Shown here: piece after piece, positions 10,887-23,694 of the stretch | Numbering within the stretch: the stretch's first letter is position 1 | Layout of the letters: each line of letters starts with the position of its first letter | Assembly: GCF_025370935.1 (NCBI RefSeq) | Contig: NC_133474.1 | Coordinates: 17,250,009 to 17,314,008, forward strand | Origin: Choristoneura fumiferana | Lineage: Eukaryota; Arthropoda; Insecta; Lepidoptera; Tortricidae | DNA: 64,000 nt | Direction of reading: 5' to 3' | Notes under the pieces: generated by a model | The model's input: only the letters and a program-made list of their open reading frames with translations | The model's database searches: none | Told to the model about the DNA's origin: nothing | Program-made: the position numbers and the translations under genes

Positions 10887-11363
10887 AAATAATTTATTGA
10901 ATCAGGCGTTACCTACTTTGCGGAGGTCCATATCAATGAACTAAAATAATTTCTATGCTCACCCGCGACCTTATGATAGCTAAGTTTATGCAAGATATGC
11001 TGTAAGCACATCACAAACCCATCTATCACACCACCGTACTACACTGACGCGTTTCGAACTCAACCAGAGTTCATCTTCAGAGCAACACAAACCGTACACC
11101 ATGCTACTACTCATCTGGTAGCACGGTGTATGTTAGACTAACATTTGGTAGCATGGTGTACGGTTTTGTGTTGCTCTGAAGATGAGCTCTGGTTGAGTTT
11201 GAAACGCGTCAGTGTAGTTTGATGGTGGTGATAGATTGGTTTGTGTGATTTGTGTGTGTTATTACAGTGTGGGGGTGGAGGAACTGCATGAACACGCATA
11301 TATCTTGCATAAGATTAGCTATCATAATGTCGCGGGCGAGAAAATAAATTATTATAGTTCGTT
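10887..11363. mobile_element. Foldback element, copy 1 of 3
   Basis: The left arm runs from 'AATTTATTGAATCAGGCG' through 'GCTCACCCGCGACCTTATG' to 'CACCATGCTACT'; the right arm is its complement, ending with 'CGCGGGCGAG' and 'AATTATTATAGTTC'. The centre around 11100-11160 is itself a palindrome of 'ACCATGCTACC'. No coding frame. The long arm end is on the left here, and on the right in copies at 35093 and 60011. Confidence 0.8.
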
Positions 11364-11486
11364 TAATAGTTATTTATGCAACTGTATGATAATAAGGGCC
11401 ATTGAGATACGAGTGCGAATTTATGACATGAGGCGAAGCTGAATGTCATAATAGATACGCATTTGTTTCTATTTAGTCACTTAAGC

Positions 11487-11726
11487 AGCGACACTAGCGA
11501 CATCTATGCTTTAGCCCTCATCGAAACTTTCAGCACTCCATTGGAACTACCGCTCACCCGGACAAGAGATGTCGCTATTAAGCAATCAAATTAAGTTGTT
11601 TTTGGAGTCTTTTTGTACTTTATATTTCAACTTAAAATTTTGTTACTTTTACGGGTTTCGTTTACGGGATGACCGTAAAAGTAACAAAATTTGGAGTTGA
11701 AATAAAAATAGAAAAAGACTCCAAAA
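11487..11726 (+). mobile_element. Modular SINE-like repeat, hairpin variant
   Basis: The first part (GCAGCGACACTAGCGACATC ... CTATTAAGCAATCAAATTA) matches the reverse complement of 56240-56335. It is followed by a hairpin: TTTTTGGAGTCTTTTTGTAC at 11599 pairs with GAAAAAGACTCCAAAA ending at 11726, and the inner arms carry GTTACTTTTACGG/CCGTAAAAGTAAC. The right arm is the 3' module of the copy at 56010-56342. Here the tRNA-like module is missing and an inverted second copy of the 3' module takes its place. Confidence 0.65.
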
Positions 11727-11729
11727 CCA

Positions 11730-13310
11730 ATCCTATAATTCTTGTTACTTTTTCCTAATTTATTCAAATATTGTGATTATTTGCAAGACTAAACAAACAA
11801 AAATGCCAATGGTATTGACAATTCATAAACTCCCGAGATCTCACCTGAGCCCCAATCTTGCGAGATTGCATTCCCTAATTGTAGCACGAGAGTAAAAAAA
11901 AATACTTTCAGCAGAAGTCGAGTTGAGCAATCTTCATTTAAAAACAATGCAAATTCAATCATAGACATTTACAAAAGAAAAAAATAATAAAAACGTTGCA
12001 TAAAGAACGAGTTGAAGTCGGTTACCTTTACTCAGTTAGGCAACAATCTTTCGATAAGTGCTTACTAAAAATAACTTGGCGAGTGCTCTCCACGTTACCA
12101 AGCGCCCACTTGATGGCGGCCGCCGGCGCTTGTTCAGACAATACTAATAAAAACACCACAATTCGCACTTACCGCAAGTGAATTTAGTTACTTAACTTAA
12201 AATTTGGTCAAGTACTTGTCTGATACGTGCCGGTACACAAATCGGTAGCACGGAAGTAATAACTTATTGCTGGGTGCTGCCACTGCTGCCTTAAAAGGTC
12301 AAGACCCAGTTATTGCAAGACGCGTGTGCCACCTCATTCTATTTTTACTGACAGTAGACGAATCAACTTGAAATTTGGTAGACATTGCAAGTTCGGCGAC
12401 AATGCAATTAGGTACGTCGGCAAAAAAAGCTTGTGAAAAAAGATATATCTAAAATTTATTTTAATTTAATTTGACTGCAGTGGAAATTTCTTTTAATTCT
12501 TTACAGAGAGGTATTTTATAGTAAATTATTATTATTGTTATTATTTAGGATATTTTTGAAGCAAAGTTATTTTTTTGCACGTGTGCTTAAAAAAAAACTG
12601 ACGGTGCACTGCTCCCATGACAGTTGCACGCGCATTCTAATGACCGACATTTTATACTGTGGACTGTACACTTTAGTGGCTTCAAGTGGCGCCTTCGTAT
12701 GTAATTGATGGCGACATGGTTTGCAAATTATGTAGGCTGAATGCGACGTGGTCACGAAAATGAATTCGCTATTAATGAGTGGGAGAAAATTAATGGAACT
12801 CAATCACATTACGGACGCTTTCAAAGAATTAATAGGTAGGTATTCTTTTATTAGCTAAGGTCAACTACATTATAAAGTACATAAGTACCTACGTGTCAGG
12901 TTTATAATTTAAGTATGGTAATATTTTTAGTAAAAATAAAAATAAAAAAAGTTGTGTTTTAGTTGCAAGGTGGTACATTTATATATAGGAAAGGAAAAAT
13001 AATCTTTAATGTAACATCGAGCTAAAACCAGAAACTTAATAAGTGTTTTTCGTCCTTCAATATTGTCTAATCATGCCTAAGCATAATCAAGCAATAGGTA
13101 TAGGCTGTCTGACACAACACATCCTATAAAGTACTATAGACGCAAATCTACAAGACAAAGTAAGAGATTTCTCTATATAGATATGTATTATGTGTATACG
13201 TAGCCGCGACTCTGGCCGACCAGGCCCTATAGTACGAAATGCACAATTCTTACTTCGTATCTTGCCGTCCCACTGACGCTTATATTATTTAATACGAGAG
13301 TGAGAGGAAC
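11730..13310. other. No gene seen
   Basis: Unique-looking sequence with a GC-rich spot at 12100-12140 (GGCGGCCGCCGGCGC) but no supported gene. Confidence 0.4.
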
Positions 13311-13313
13311 ATG

Positions 13314-13353
13314 GTAAAGTACTATTCAATGGAAAAAATCAATTGTGGAAACA
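13314..13353 (+). repeat. Short dispersed repeat
   Basis: The phrase 'AAAGTACTATTCAATGG' plus 'AAAAAATCAATTGTGGAAAC' is repeated, inverted and with few changes, at 15088-15130. Function unknown. Confidence 0.6.
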
Positions 13354-13390
13354 AATGTGGTGACTGACATTGACACTTGACTGACGACTG

Positions 13391-13408
13391 GCTGACTGAC
13401 TGACTGAC
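13391..13408. repeat. (TGAC)n microsatellite
   Basis: Four TGAC units within a longer interrupted run from 13365. Confidence 0.85.
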
Positions 13409-13827
13409 GTTGGCTCTAGTGATGTGAAAGCTCTTTAAGATACTTCAATCAGCAGTAAATAATTATTTTGAATTTACTCATCTTTCATTATTTAATGTTT
13501 TCCCTAAGTTTAATTTTTAAAAATGGCGAATCACGTATTCTCTTAGTCCTGTTCAAGAGTCATTCACAATGTTTCCATGTCCTTTTAACTTAAAATGTTT
13601 AATAGCATTTTCACAAAGTTTTAGAAATTATATCTTCAAATATATATACCTAACGTTTTTTTTCATACAAACTTACACTCCCCTTTATACCCTTTAAGGG
13701 TAGAATTTTTAAAATGGTGAAACATGTATATCCACTTATATTTTTTGACGTATATTTTCCCAAGGTTTATGATGGAGTATTTTAGAATTGAAAGGGTCAG
13801 TTAAAATATGGATTAATTTAGATTTTT

Positions 13828-14035
13828 TGCTGCTTAAGTAGCGTAGTAGAAAAGGCAACCTGAGATATGTGTGCATAGGAGAAATTTGTATCTTGACACC
13901 TGTCCAACGGTGGTGTAGGGGTTATAGTACGCAGTACGGATTGCTGAGGACCTAGGTTCGATTCCCAGCGCTGGTCTCTTTTTCTGGTTTTTCTGTGCAT
14001 CCATGTCTCAGTTTGTATTTTCGATATAATTTAGA
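13828..14035 (+). mobile_element. tRNA-derived SINE (modular family)
   Basis: Box A-like TGGTGTAGGGGTTA (13911-13924) and a consensus box B GGTTCGATTCC (13955-13965) sit at tRNA-like spacing. The flanks 'AAGTAGCGTAGTAGAAAA' and 'TTTCTGTGCATCCATGTC' match the copies at 56010-56342 and 56343-56600. It lacks the 'GACTCCAAAA' 3' module. Confidence 0.8.
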
Positions 14036-14194
14036 AGAGGCATTTTTAAATTTACATAAGACAGAGAAATGAGAGTAGACACAGGGAAGTGATTCAAAAT
14101 GATTTTTTGGTCCAACAATGGACTCCACAGTAAATATGATACTAGTAAATAGAAATCTACATAATTTCTACTATAATACTCTTTTATCGTCCAA

Positions 14195-14700
14195 CTAGTG
14201 TTTACCCACGGCTTCGCACACGTAAATCATTAGGTCCAGCAGCTGAAATACCGGGTTTTTAAAAATTTGCCGTGGGAATCCCGAAAATAAATCGTTGTTT
14301 TCATTGACATTACATTAAAAACAATCATGGTCAAATTTCATGACTCTAAGCCCAGCGGTTATTAGTTCGAAATTTTATCCCTATCTCGTGGGAATATCGA
14401 AATAAAAAGTAGGCTATGTTTTATTCCAGATGTCAAACTATCTACATACCAATTTTCATGACTCTAAGCTGAGCGGTTGTTATTTCAAGATTTTATCCCT
14501 ATCCCATGGGAATATCGGGATAAAAAGTATCCTATGTGTGTAATCCAGGTTATCTAACTTTTCGCCAAATTTCATCCAAATCCGTCCAGCCGTTTCAGCG
14601 TGAAGAAGTAACAAACATATTCACTCACTCACTCACAAACTTTCACATTTATAATATTAGTAGGATTAGTAGGATATAGTAGGAAGTAGGATAGTAGGAT
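14195..14700 (+). repeat. Interspersed repeat ending AATATTAGTAGGAT
   Basis: A well-known lepidopteran repeat: 'CCCACGGCTTCGCACACG' start, two tandem 'TTTTATCCCTATC(T/C)C' and 'GGGAATATCG' blocks, 'CATCCAAATCCGTCCAGCCG', and the 'TTATAATATTAGTAGGAT' end. It is followed by reiterated TAGTAGGAT units to about 14706. The internal block duplication is clear. Confidence 0.8.
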
Positions 14701-14706
14701 AGGATT

Positions 14707-16255
14707 AGAAACCTTTATAAACCTTCATTAAATAGTGTAACGTAACACAAATAATTAATATCTACGAATAAATTAATTTGCAGAGCCAGCCATAGTTATC
14801 GGTAGGTAAGGTTGGTTCAGTCAAATAATTAATTTTGTTGGTACAGCACTAAATTTCCAGAGACTAGACCGACCATAGACCAACTTCGGTGAGAAAAAAT
14901 TTATCATGTCAATTTGACAAATATAAACGGATTTTCGTCTTCCAATTAATTCTATAAAATAAACATATTTACACGATTATTTAATGATAAAATGATTGTT
15001 AAAAACAGTGGTGAGCTCATTGAGATGTGAATATGATCGGGATTGGCGTTCAAATGTAAGCAACTACGGAGTAATCGTGAAAAAATGCTTTGTTTACACA
15101 ATTGATTTTTTCCATTGAATAGTACTTTAATATGAACTTCGATTTTCGAATTTTGTAGTAGCCCCCCAGGCCACCTGTTAGTCTACAGGTGCCTTTATAT
15201 AGCGACTGGAAATAGTCAAGGGCAGGAGTGCGGTTTGAATATAAGTTGGTTGCGATGCACCGTGTAATTAGGTCTGCCTGCATCAATTAACCGCGCAGGT
15301 GACTTCGAGACAATTCAGCAAATGCTAACTAGCTTCTTGATAGCAATGATGGTCCAGACCTAGCCTTGGCTGAAAACACGTTTAATCTATTGCATGTTTT
15401 GCTCGTAGAATACCTCGAGTACAGTTTCAGCATATCTTCGGCGGTAAGAAGAAGATACAGTAGAACCAGTTAAGTCGTGACCCACTATTTAAACTTTTTA
15501 CAATAACTGTTATGATATACGAGTATCTAATAATGAAATACAATTTAATAGTATTCCCTCATTATGTATTAAAAATAGTCTTATATAGATAAATACATTC
15601 TGAAATACAAAAAATTACATTACAATGTCAGGTAATTATTATTATCATGTAAAATGTGGCTCTGCTCATATATGGGGCAATTTGCCAACGTCAAATATAA
15701 AGGTTCGTTATAAAACATGTCGGCCATTATTCGGTAACAGAATACTATAACACCATCCTCCCTTATCGGGTTATCAGTTGTCGGCCAATGAATATCCATA
15801 ATTGATCGGGAAATCATTGATCGACGCCCAGAATGCACTGGTCCACGGACTGCTCTTCGCCCTCGCCGGACGCAGAAGAGTACCGCAGCTCTTAATCATA
15901 TGAGGAGGTTAAACGACACCCAATGCCTGATGAGAAAACTAAATACTATAAGAATGAATGTTTAAGTACTATAAGAATATTCTACGATGGGTCTGGTTAG
16001 ACCGTAGTTTACACTTGGCGAACATTATGTGGTCTCGCCAGATAAACTAGTTTAGTTACGCGAAAACATTAACAAACATTATGTAACGTGCTGACCCATC
16101 TTCTATATTACCTTAGGTGAGCTTTAATTACTATTGTACTGGTGCCTGAACCCAATTGCCGACGTTTATAGGCTCAAAATTAGCTTTCCATAAAACTAAT
16201 CAAGTTAAGTGCCTCTTACCGCACTATTTGTGACAAAATGATTTAGTAGAAACAC
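14707..16255. other. No gene seen
   Basis: Unique-looking DNA. The inverted partner of the 13314 repeat lies at 15088-15130. Confidence 0.4.
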
Positions 16256-16472
16256 GGTCATATCGCCATTACTTGAGTGATTTGCCGTGGTCTAGTTCCG
16301 GGCCATAAATAACTAGATGTAGATATCCGGGATACTGTTATGTCCCCGGAGACGAGCCCCGGCACGGCAATCTGACGGTCGTCCATCACGGGAACTAGAG
16401 CGCCGGCTATTACGTGCTGCTGCCACAGATTGCGTGAGCGATGGAACATTGGGTAAGAAGAGTTCTGCGACG

Positions 16473-16480
16473 TATATAAG
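16473..16480 (+). promoter_or_regulatory. Weak candidate TATA box
   Basis: TATATAAG lies just downstream of a GC-richer stretch (16258-16450). The nearest initiator-like word, TCAGTT at about 16545, is too far downstream (about 75 bp) for a normal core promoter, so support is weak. Confidence 0.2.
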
Positions 16481-16569
16481 GGACTATCGTTACGTTACTG
16501 ATATTGCCTAAAAAATAACAGCAGTCCTTTTTCTAGATGTGCACTCAGTTGCAGTGTCGTGTCGCTTTT

Positions 16570-16640
16570 GCATGACAAAAAAACCGGCCAAGAGTGTGTC
16601 GGGCACGCCCAAAATAGGGTTTAGGTACGGTGTGCCTGAG
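16570..16640 (+). repeat. Repeat fragment 'ACCGGCCAAGAGTGTGTCGG'
   Basis: Same opening as the repeat at 40017 (ACCGGCCAAGAGCGTGTCGG), truncated after about 70 bp. Confidence 0.7.
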
Positions 16641-16851
16641 GACAGGCACAAGCAGGAAGACCGAGCTGTAGGAATGAGTGATATGCTGTTTTACTATTTA
16701 TAATTTTATTTAAGGAAAGAAAAATCGAAATAGATACTGTAATTCTGTCTCTATGATGTCTTAATGGTTTAATTCAAAATCATTTACGATTCAGAGAAAT
16801 CTTGTAAAAATGCTAAAAACATGACATTTCGGCGGGTAAAACAATTATTAT

Positions 16852-18010
16852 CTATTCACCTCAGCACCTCAAACAGCCAAGTATTGCTATGAGAATCCAG
16901 TGAGCAAAATCGCATTTTGCTGACTCCGTGAGACAAAGTAACTTTTTAATTATTATTTTTAAATTCTAGACAGTGCTGGGTTTACTCACTGAATTATAAA
17001 TATTTGAACTTCACTTTGTCTGGCACTTTCACTTCAACACGAAAAAAGCGAGAAATAGGATTAAATGTGTTGATAACAATGTTAAATTAAATTTATAGTA
17101 AGTATTAAAAATATATCTATAATAAATTACATGAAAAAGAAATATTTCCAAAATGTCAAAATTTTCCGACTCTTTTAATAAAGTATGCAACCTCGTTGCA
17201 CGAAAGCCGCTGCTCTTGTTTTTTTTAGTAGCGTTCCGTATACTGCCTACCTCTTAGAATTAGAAAAAATATTTGTCAAATTGAATGAATTTGCAACTAA
17301 ATCTATTTATGTTTATTTAATATAAATCCTAATAAAATTATATTTAAATGTTTATAAAATTTATAATAATTTAAACGTTTATGGTTCAACCTTTTTATTG
17401 CTTCTTAATGACCCAAAGATGAGGCTTTTTGCAGTAGGGTAGGTATAAAAAAATAAGACATATTTTACAAGTAAGTAGTTTACTAGTTTTAAGTTCAAAT
17501 TACAATGCATGTTATGAGTATAAGATTTGTATCGTACCTACTGGACACTTTTTCGTTCCGAATTCAAAACCTCTCTACTTGCCGGAGACTTTTGATCATT
17601 GTCTGGCATTCTTAACTTTTTAGTTATTTTTTAAAGATGTAATGGCGACTGTACGTATCATTTTTGAGTAAAGGTTTCTAAATGTGATTATTGTATTTGT
17701 TTCTTAATAATCGTATTATTTATATATTTTTTATTTTGTTGGTTTTGTGAATGGGTAAGTATATGTCATTTTATTCTAACCTATGTTCTCGCTGCTGAGA
17801 TGAAAAGTTGTATGTGTCACACGAGACCAAAGTTTTTTTGCATCTCTTGTGTTTGAATCCCTCACTGCTCTCAGGATTCTAACCTAGAATCACTCGCTAC
17901 GCTAGTGATTCATTCGAGATTCATTGATTCATTACAGATTCCTTCGCTTGCTCGGGATTCAAATTCAACACTCGCACCAAAAAACAACTTTGCTCTTGTT
18001 GCAGAAATAA
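16852..18010. repeat. Tandem 1.15-kb unit, copy 1
   Basis: Opens with CTATTCACCTCAGCACCTC and closes with 'AACTTTGCTCTTGTTGCAGA'. Landmarks in order: GCGAGACAAAGTAAC-like word, 'CTTTTAATAAAGTATGCAAC', 'CGTTGCACGAAAGCCGC', 'CTACTGGACACTTTTTCGTT', then 'GCTGAGATGAAAAGTTGTAT' and palindromic 'GAATCACTCGCTACGC' words. No coding frame of note. The 'TGCTGAGATGAAA' word is the inverse of the opening 'TTCACCTCAGCA' in copy 2. Confidence 0.8.
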
Positions 18011-19126
18011 CTATTTCACCTCAGCACTTCAAACAGGCAGGTTTTGCTATGAAAGATCAGTGAACAAAATCGCACTTTGCTCACTCCGCGAGACAAAGTA
18101 ACTTTTTTTTTTCTTTAATGTTGAGGATAGTGTTGGGTGTACTCACTGAATTCCAAATATTTGAACTTCATGATCTGACACTTTCACTTTGACTCGAAAA
18201 AAGCGAGATAGGATCAAATGTTTTGATTACAATCTAAAATAAAATTTATGGTATTAAAAATATATCGATACCTAATAAATTATATGACAACGAAATATTT
18301 CCAAAACATAAATGTTCCCACTCTTTTAATAAAGTATGCAACGTCGTTGCACGAAAGCCGCTTCTCTTGATTTCTTTTCATAAAATAATTCCATATAAAC
18401 TGCCTCTACAGTTGGAATAAATATAAATTTGTCAAATTTAATGACTTTGAAACAAATCTATTTATGTTTATGTGATATAAATTTTAATACAATCATATTT
18501 AAAGGTTTAATAATATTTATAATAAATTATACGTTTATTGTTCAACCTTTTTAATGACAAGATGACGCTATTTGCAGTATTAAAAAATAAGTATGTAAAA
18601 TATTACAAGAAGTACTAAGATCAAATTACAATGCATGGTATGAGTATGAGATTTGTATTGTACCTACTGGACACTTTTTCGTTCCGAATTCTAAACCTCT
18701 CTACTTACCGCTTTTAAACAATGTTTGGCATTCTTAACTTTCTGGTGACTTTTTAAAGATGTAATCGCGACTTTACGTATAATTTTTGAGTACCTAAAGG
18801 TTTTAAATGTGATTATTATATTTGTTTCTTAATTATCGGATTATATTTTAAAAATTGTGTATGTTTTGTAAACGGGTGGTTTTATTCTTATGTTACATTT
18901 AAATTATTTTCTCGATGCTGAGGTGAAAAATTGTATATGTCACACGAGACCAAAGTTTTTTGGCATCTCGTGTGTTTGATTGAATCCCTTGCTGCTCTCA
19001 GGATTCTAACCTAGAATCACTCGCTACGCTCGTGATTCAGTTATAGAATCCTTCGCTTACTCGGGATTCCAAATCAACACTCGCAACAAAAAACAACTTT
19101 GCTCTCTTGTTGCACAAATAACTATT
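18011..19126. repeat. Tandem 1.15-kb unit, copy 2
   Basis: Repeats every landmark of copy 1 in the same order and spacing, with scattered substitutions and small indels. A stub of a third start ('AAATAACTATT') follows at about 19115. The divergence implies an old duplication. Confidence 0.8.
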
Positions 19127-19129
19127 CTT

Positions 19130-20998
19130 TTTAATGACTGTAAAGTTATTTTATTCCTTATTCCTATGCAAAGGATAGATCATTAAAATCGGGGTAGGTA
19201 TGTACTCCGAAAAATGATATGATAGGTAATGCGTGAATACTGTGGTCGTACACAAAAAAACCACAGGGATTTAAGAACCACCTCCATTGTTTTTATCGGT
19301 TAATAGATATAAAACCGCTTAAATCGTAGCGTAAATAAAGATTATTTGTTTTAATCTCACAACGTTCTTAAACTTAACAACGTTTAATTTAATTAAACGG
19401 ATACGTGTCTTGGGAAAAATATTTCAACAGAGATCATAATACTCGTAAGTATAAATATACGATTATATTAGCTCAGCGTACGGCTTTTGTGGAAGGTCAC
19501 GTAAGTTATCGTAGACCGCCTACGGGTTACGAACGTGCTACGGGCTACGCACGAGCGGCTACGAAGGCTCGGCGCTACGAACGCCAATGCGCCGTGGGAG
19601 GACAGCCTGAAGCTATGTGCCGAACGCTTTGTTTGCTGTCAAACTACAAGTACGTGACTGTTATTTGAGTATCAACGTTTAAAATAGCAGTTAGCATTTA
19701 AAACGAATAAATACTTAGTCCCCAATTCAAACATAATATAATCTTTTTTCGTTGTTTTTTTTTGTTCGTTCGCTTTTTTGTTACGTTGTATTTCATGAAT
19801 TTCAATTATTTTCATTGCTACCCTTTTTAAAACAGCTATAAAATGTGTTTTGAATTTACTTAGATAAATGTTGAACCTGTGTTTAACACATGTTATTTAA
19901 ATATATTGACCCGGAAACCTCACGTCTTAAATCGATTATGTTATTTCATAGAAAACTGTCATTTAAGGCATGTCTAGGATGTGTTTCATTTTGGTTTCAC
20001 TTTTTTGTAGTAAAGTCAAAAACGTTTTAGTGTGAAGAAGGTTCATATAATATTGTCAAATTTTTTTTACTACATAATTCAATTATTTTGCAATAATATT
20101 CAAATTAGAAGGTAGACAGATCGTTTTGTAGGTGCGTGAGCACAATTAGAGTTTATACCTTAGTTCCCAGTTTCATAGCATAGGCACCTAGCCTTATTGT
20201 TGTGTGGATTAATCAGTGCACATGTGCACATTGATTTAAAACAGTACCAGTAAAACCTGAATACGAGGTCTGATCAAAGAGTCGTAAGTAGTTAGTTTTA
20301 TTAAGAAAGGTATCTTATACACTTTACTTCTAAACATTATTAAATTAATAAAATTCTCCCGTTTCAAACAGAATACATAAAGAGTAAATATTCAAACCTT
20401 TTAATTTAATTTAATTGCTTTACGTGTAACACAATGAACGTTGATGCATCTCAAAGGTGCCCTTTTTAAACGATATTAGGTATTCCAAAGTTGAAAAAGC
20501 TCTGTAATTTGAGCTAGTACTCAAATAACCTCCCAGGGGGCCCTAGATTTTTGTTATCCATGACAAAGCTCCATGAAACTTTAACGGTTTGTATGCGATT
20601 CAGGCGTGGGCCGACGCCTACTCACTGCAGCGAACAGGTATCGGCGCTTATTTAGCTTCGTATTTAACCATAGAGGAATGACCCAATAGAATCAAACTTT
20701 GGCTTGGCGTACATTGGGAGAATTGCAGTTGCTACTTTGCGCCTGTAGCAGTACGTCACTGCCACACTGCAGGGTAACAAGCAGCACTTACGCTGCCAAC
20801 CCTCGATGCACGCCACAAAGTCAAAATATCATAAAATTTGTTTGAAAAAATATTTTTAAACTAGTGTGGTGATTGCTGCACACTGATTTTTCAGCCTTGT
20901 AAGGTCAAGCGCGACGCTAGAGTTGGGCAAACCTATAATAACTGATATTCGTTACTCGACAGTAAATGTTTAGTCATAGCATCGAATTGTGAATAAAA
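19130..20998. other. No gene seen; CTACG-rich patch
   Basis: At 19505-19600 words of the form (G)CTACG(A/G)(A/G)CG repeat, giving a short arginine/tyrosine-rich frame with no known motif. Otherwise AT-rich unique sequence. Confidence 0.4.
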
Positions 20999-21000
20999 CT

Positions 21001-21295
21001 TTTTTTTATTCGACTGGATGGCAAACGAGCAAGTGGGTCTCCTGATGGTATGAGATCACCACCGTTCATAGACTCCTGCAACACCAGGGGGATTGCAGAT
21101 GCGTTGCCAACCTAGAGGCCTAAGATGGGATACCTCAAGTGCCACCGGTGTAATTTCACCGGCTGTCTTACTCTCCACGCCGAAACACAACAGTGCAAGC
21201 ACTGCTGTTTTACGGCAGGATTAGCAAGCAAGATGGTGGTAGCAACCCGGGCGGACCTTGCACAAGGTCCTACCACCTGCAAAACTGGCTTGTTT
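21001..21295 (+). repeat. Interspersed repeat 'GACTGGATGGCAAACGAGCA'
   Basis: A very common lepidopteran repeat: poly-T lead, 'CGACTGGATGGCAAACGAGC', 'CACCACCGTTCATAGACTCC', 'AACACAACAGTGCAAGCACT' and 'CGGACCTTGCACAAGGTCC'. Both strands happen to be open for 60-70 codons; neither is a gene. Confidence 0.85.
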
Positions 21296-21729
21296 TCATC
21301 CAAAAAATTTAATCGAAATTCTAATAACTAAAATGGTTTTGCTCCATGTAGGAGAAAAAGGAAAAATTGTCGCCTAAAATCAGTAACAAATTACTAATGA
21401 GTTGTATACATGTACATAGAATTGGATAGTCCATGTAACTATTCTATTTAATAATTCATTCTATTTTTCGCAGTTTGCCCAAAGCTATTAAAATTAGGTA
21501 CGTAATAACGCGAAAACTTTTATGAATACTCGTACTTATTCGTTTGATTAATTCTGACGAATGTTTACCATGAATTGACCAATTTCGATAACCGTTTCTG
21601 TGTTTAGCTTGATTCCAGTTATAGTTGAATTGAACATTGTTCCCCTTAAATCTCTGGCAATGACCATCATGTTTTACGTAAACAGAGAATACAATACGCA
21701 AGAGAATTAGTAACATACAGTATACAGTG

Positions 21730-22128
21730 CAAAACCGGCCAAGTTCGAGTCGGGCTCGTGCATCAAAGGTTCCATATAAATTTTTAGCTATCTACTTATG
21801 AATATCAAGTGTTAACAGAGCCCCTCTCCTAGCCAAGATGAACGTAGTGTGGAGTGATTTTAGATTATTACTGATATAGACAGACAGGCATAAAAATTAA
21901 GATTTTCAAACTTATCTATTAAGTTAGTTAGTTAGTTGGTTGTGCTATAAGTTACCTTCGTAACAAAATTTTAAGTTTCCAGAACAACGTATCCAAAGAT
22001 ACCACCGCTTTACGTGTGGGACAGATACTCTAAATATTTTTTATTTCGAAAAAGCTAAGCTTTGGACGGACAGACAGACGGATATGGCAAACCGTAGTGG
22101 GCTTCCTTGTAGGACTACGGAACCCTAA
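21730..22128 (+). repeat. 'CCGGCCAAGTTCGAGTCGGG' interspersed repeat
   Basis: Begins with AAAACCGGCCAAGTTCGAGT and ends with the GGACGGACAGACAGACGG run and 'GACTACGGAACCCTAAAAA', the standard two ends of this family. Confidence 0.8.
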
Positions 22129-23330
22129 AAATGAAAATAATAATTGTAGTATCTATATCGCGTAGATGGTGGCGCCGCGGCCGAGTATTTTTCATCGTAG
22201 CTGTAGCTACTCGTATCGTCCGTTGCCGCTTTCCGCCAGTTCCTGGAAACCTTGAGACCATACGCGCCGAGAATTGCGCTGCATTGACTCATACAACGAG
22301 ACTCAGTGCTAATGAATGGGATGAATGTTTACTACACGTGAAAATTTAAAATTACAGCGAGATCATCGACATACTCAATGGCTTTGAAGAACAATAAAGC
22401 ACTTGAAAATCAAATCGGCAGCATGACGTCAAAAATTTCGAAGTGATGGAACGGCGGAAATGACACTTTTAAATTATTCGAGTAGGCAGCATTGTACAAC
22501 CAGAATGTTAATATTGCTCGGAACTCTTCGGTTTTCTTCATTTACCTGAAGATTCAAATGAGAAAGAAAAGAAAACCAATCTTTTGTTTTCAGTTCCAAA
22601 CGACATTAGGAAACTAGTTTAAGTGAATGCTCTTTTCGGCCATTTTCACTGCATCGTTTTTGGGCATTTTCACTGCATGGATTTGAAAGTGACGTGCATA
22701 CGAACGTTTATATGAACCATATCTCAATGTTTTGACTCTTGTTTGAATTGATCACACACATTGGTTTGGATTCACTCACGACGTCAACTTTACTTGTAAA
22801 ATCAAATGAAAAGATAAGTGAATCACAACAAATCTCACCTCCGCCGATTGGCGTTTATTTTTATTAGGACTTACGAGTACTATGTTGAAAATGAAATTCA
22901 CTTAATTATAATTATCAAATCATACATATGTTTGACACCTTTGACTATTATCTATAATTTTGATAATCACTTTTTTATCATAAAAGTTTGAAAAAATGTG
23001 ATTTGAGTAAACGAAACGTGCATCAAGTGTCACTCGCGCCATTCTATAATGAAAGTACTGTAGTAGAAGTATGCGTTTTAAAATGAAAACAAAAATAAAG
23101 ATTCTCAAATTTATTTAAGTAGGTATACCTACATACACATGTATGTTCTTGTATAGCAGTTATTTAAAAAAAAAAAAATCTGAACAAGTTGTACCAATCA
23201 TTCGCGTTATTTGCGTTTGCCAACGACATCGAGTATAATGGTGCTATCGCGACAAAAATCCTTGTTTCAGTGATTTGATGGAGTTTTTAGTACCGTTAAA
23301 GGGTGAATTTCAACAAGCTTGAAATTTACC
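22129..23330. other. No gene seen
   Basis: Contains a GC-richer stretch at 22160-22290. No motif or splice pair supports an exon. Confidence 0.4.
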
Positions 23331-23694
23331 TAATTTTGGTGGCTTTTTTTATTTTTGTTGTCCGAGTCAAAAGTATATATCAACAATACGTTACAAGTCA
23401 TAATAAATATTGTGTCGTAATGGCCCTTCATTATACATAGTAGTTTTGGAGATATTATGATTTTAGTAATTTGATTACCACCAAAATTGCTTGTACCCAC
23501 CAAAATTAGATATATTGGCCACCAAAATTGCACATCTACACCAAAATTAGATGTACTTGTGCTAATTCAAGGTAAAAAAATATTTTTCATGATCAAATTG
23601 TCTGCTGGATATAAAAAGAAAATAAATGTTTTATTAATCGTTTTAATTGTACCAAAATCTCTACGAAAATACAATGTTTAACTCGTAGTAACAA

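Noticed and set aside
16473..16560. Second core promoter
   Set aside because: Initiator-like word is about 75 bp from the TATA box; kept only as a weak site.
19405..19668. 87-codon frame with GYERATGYARAATKARRYER-type content
   Set aside because: Produced by reiterated CTACG words; looks like repeat-derived low complexity, not a gene.
21112..21331. Open frames on both strands with cysteine-rich look (KCHRCN...)
   Set aside because: They lie wholly within a common interspersed repeat; the cysteines are incidental.
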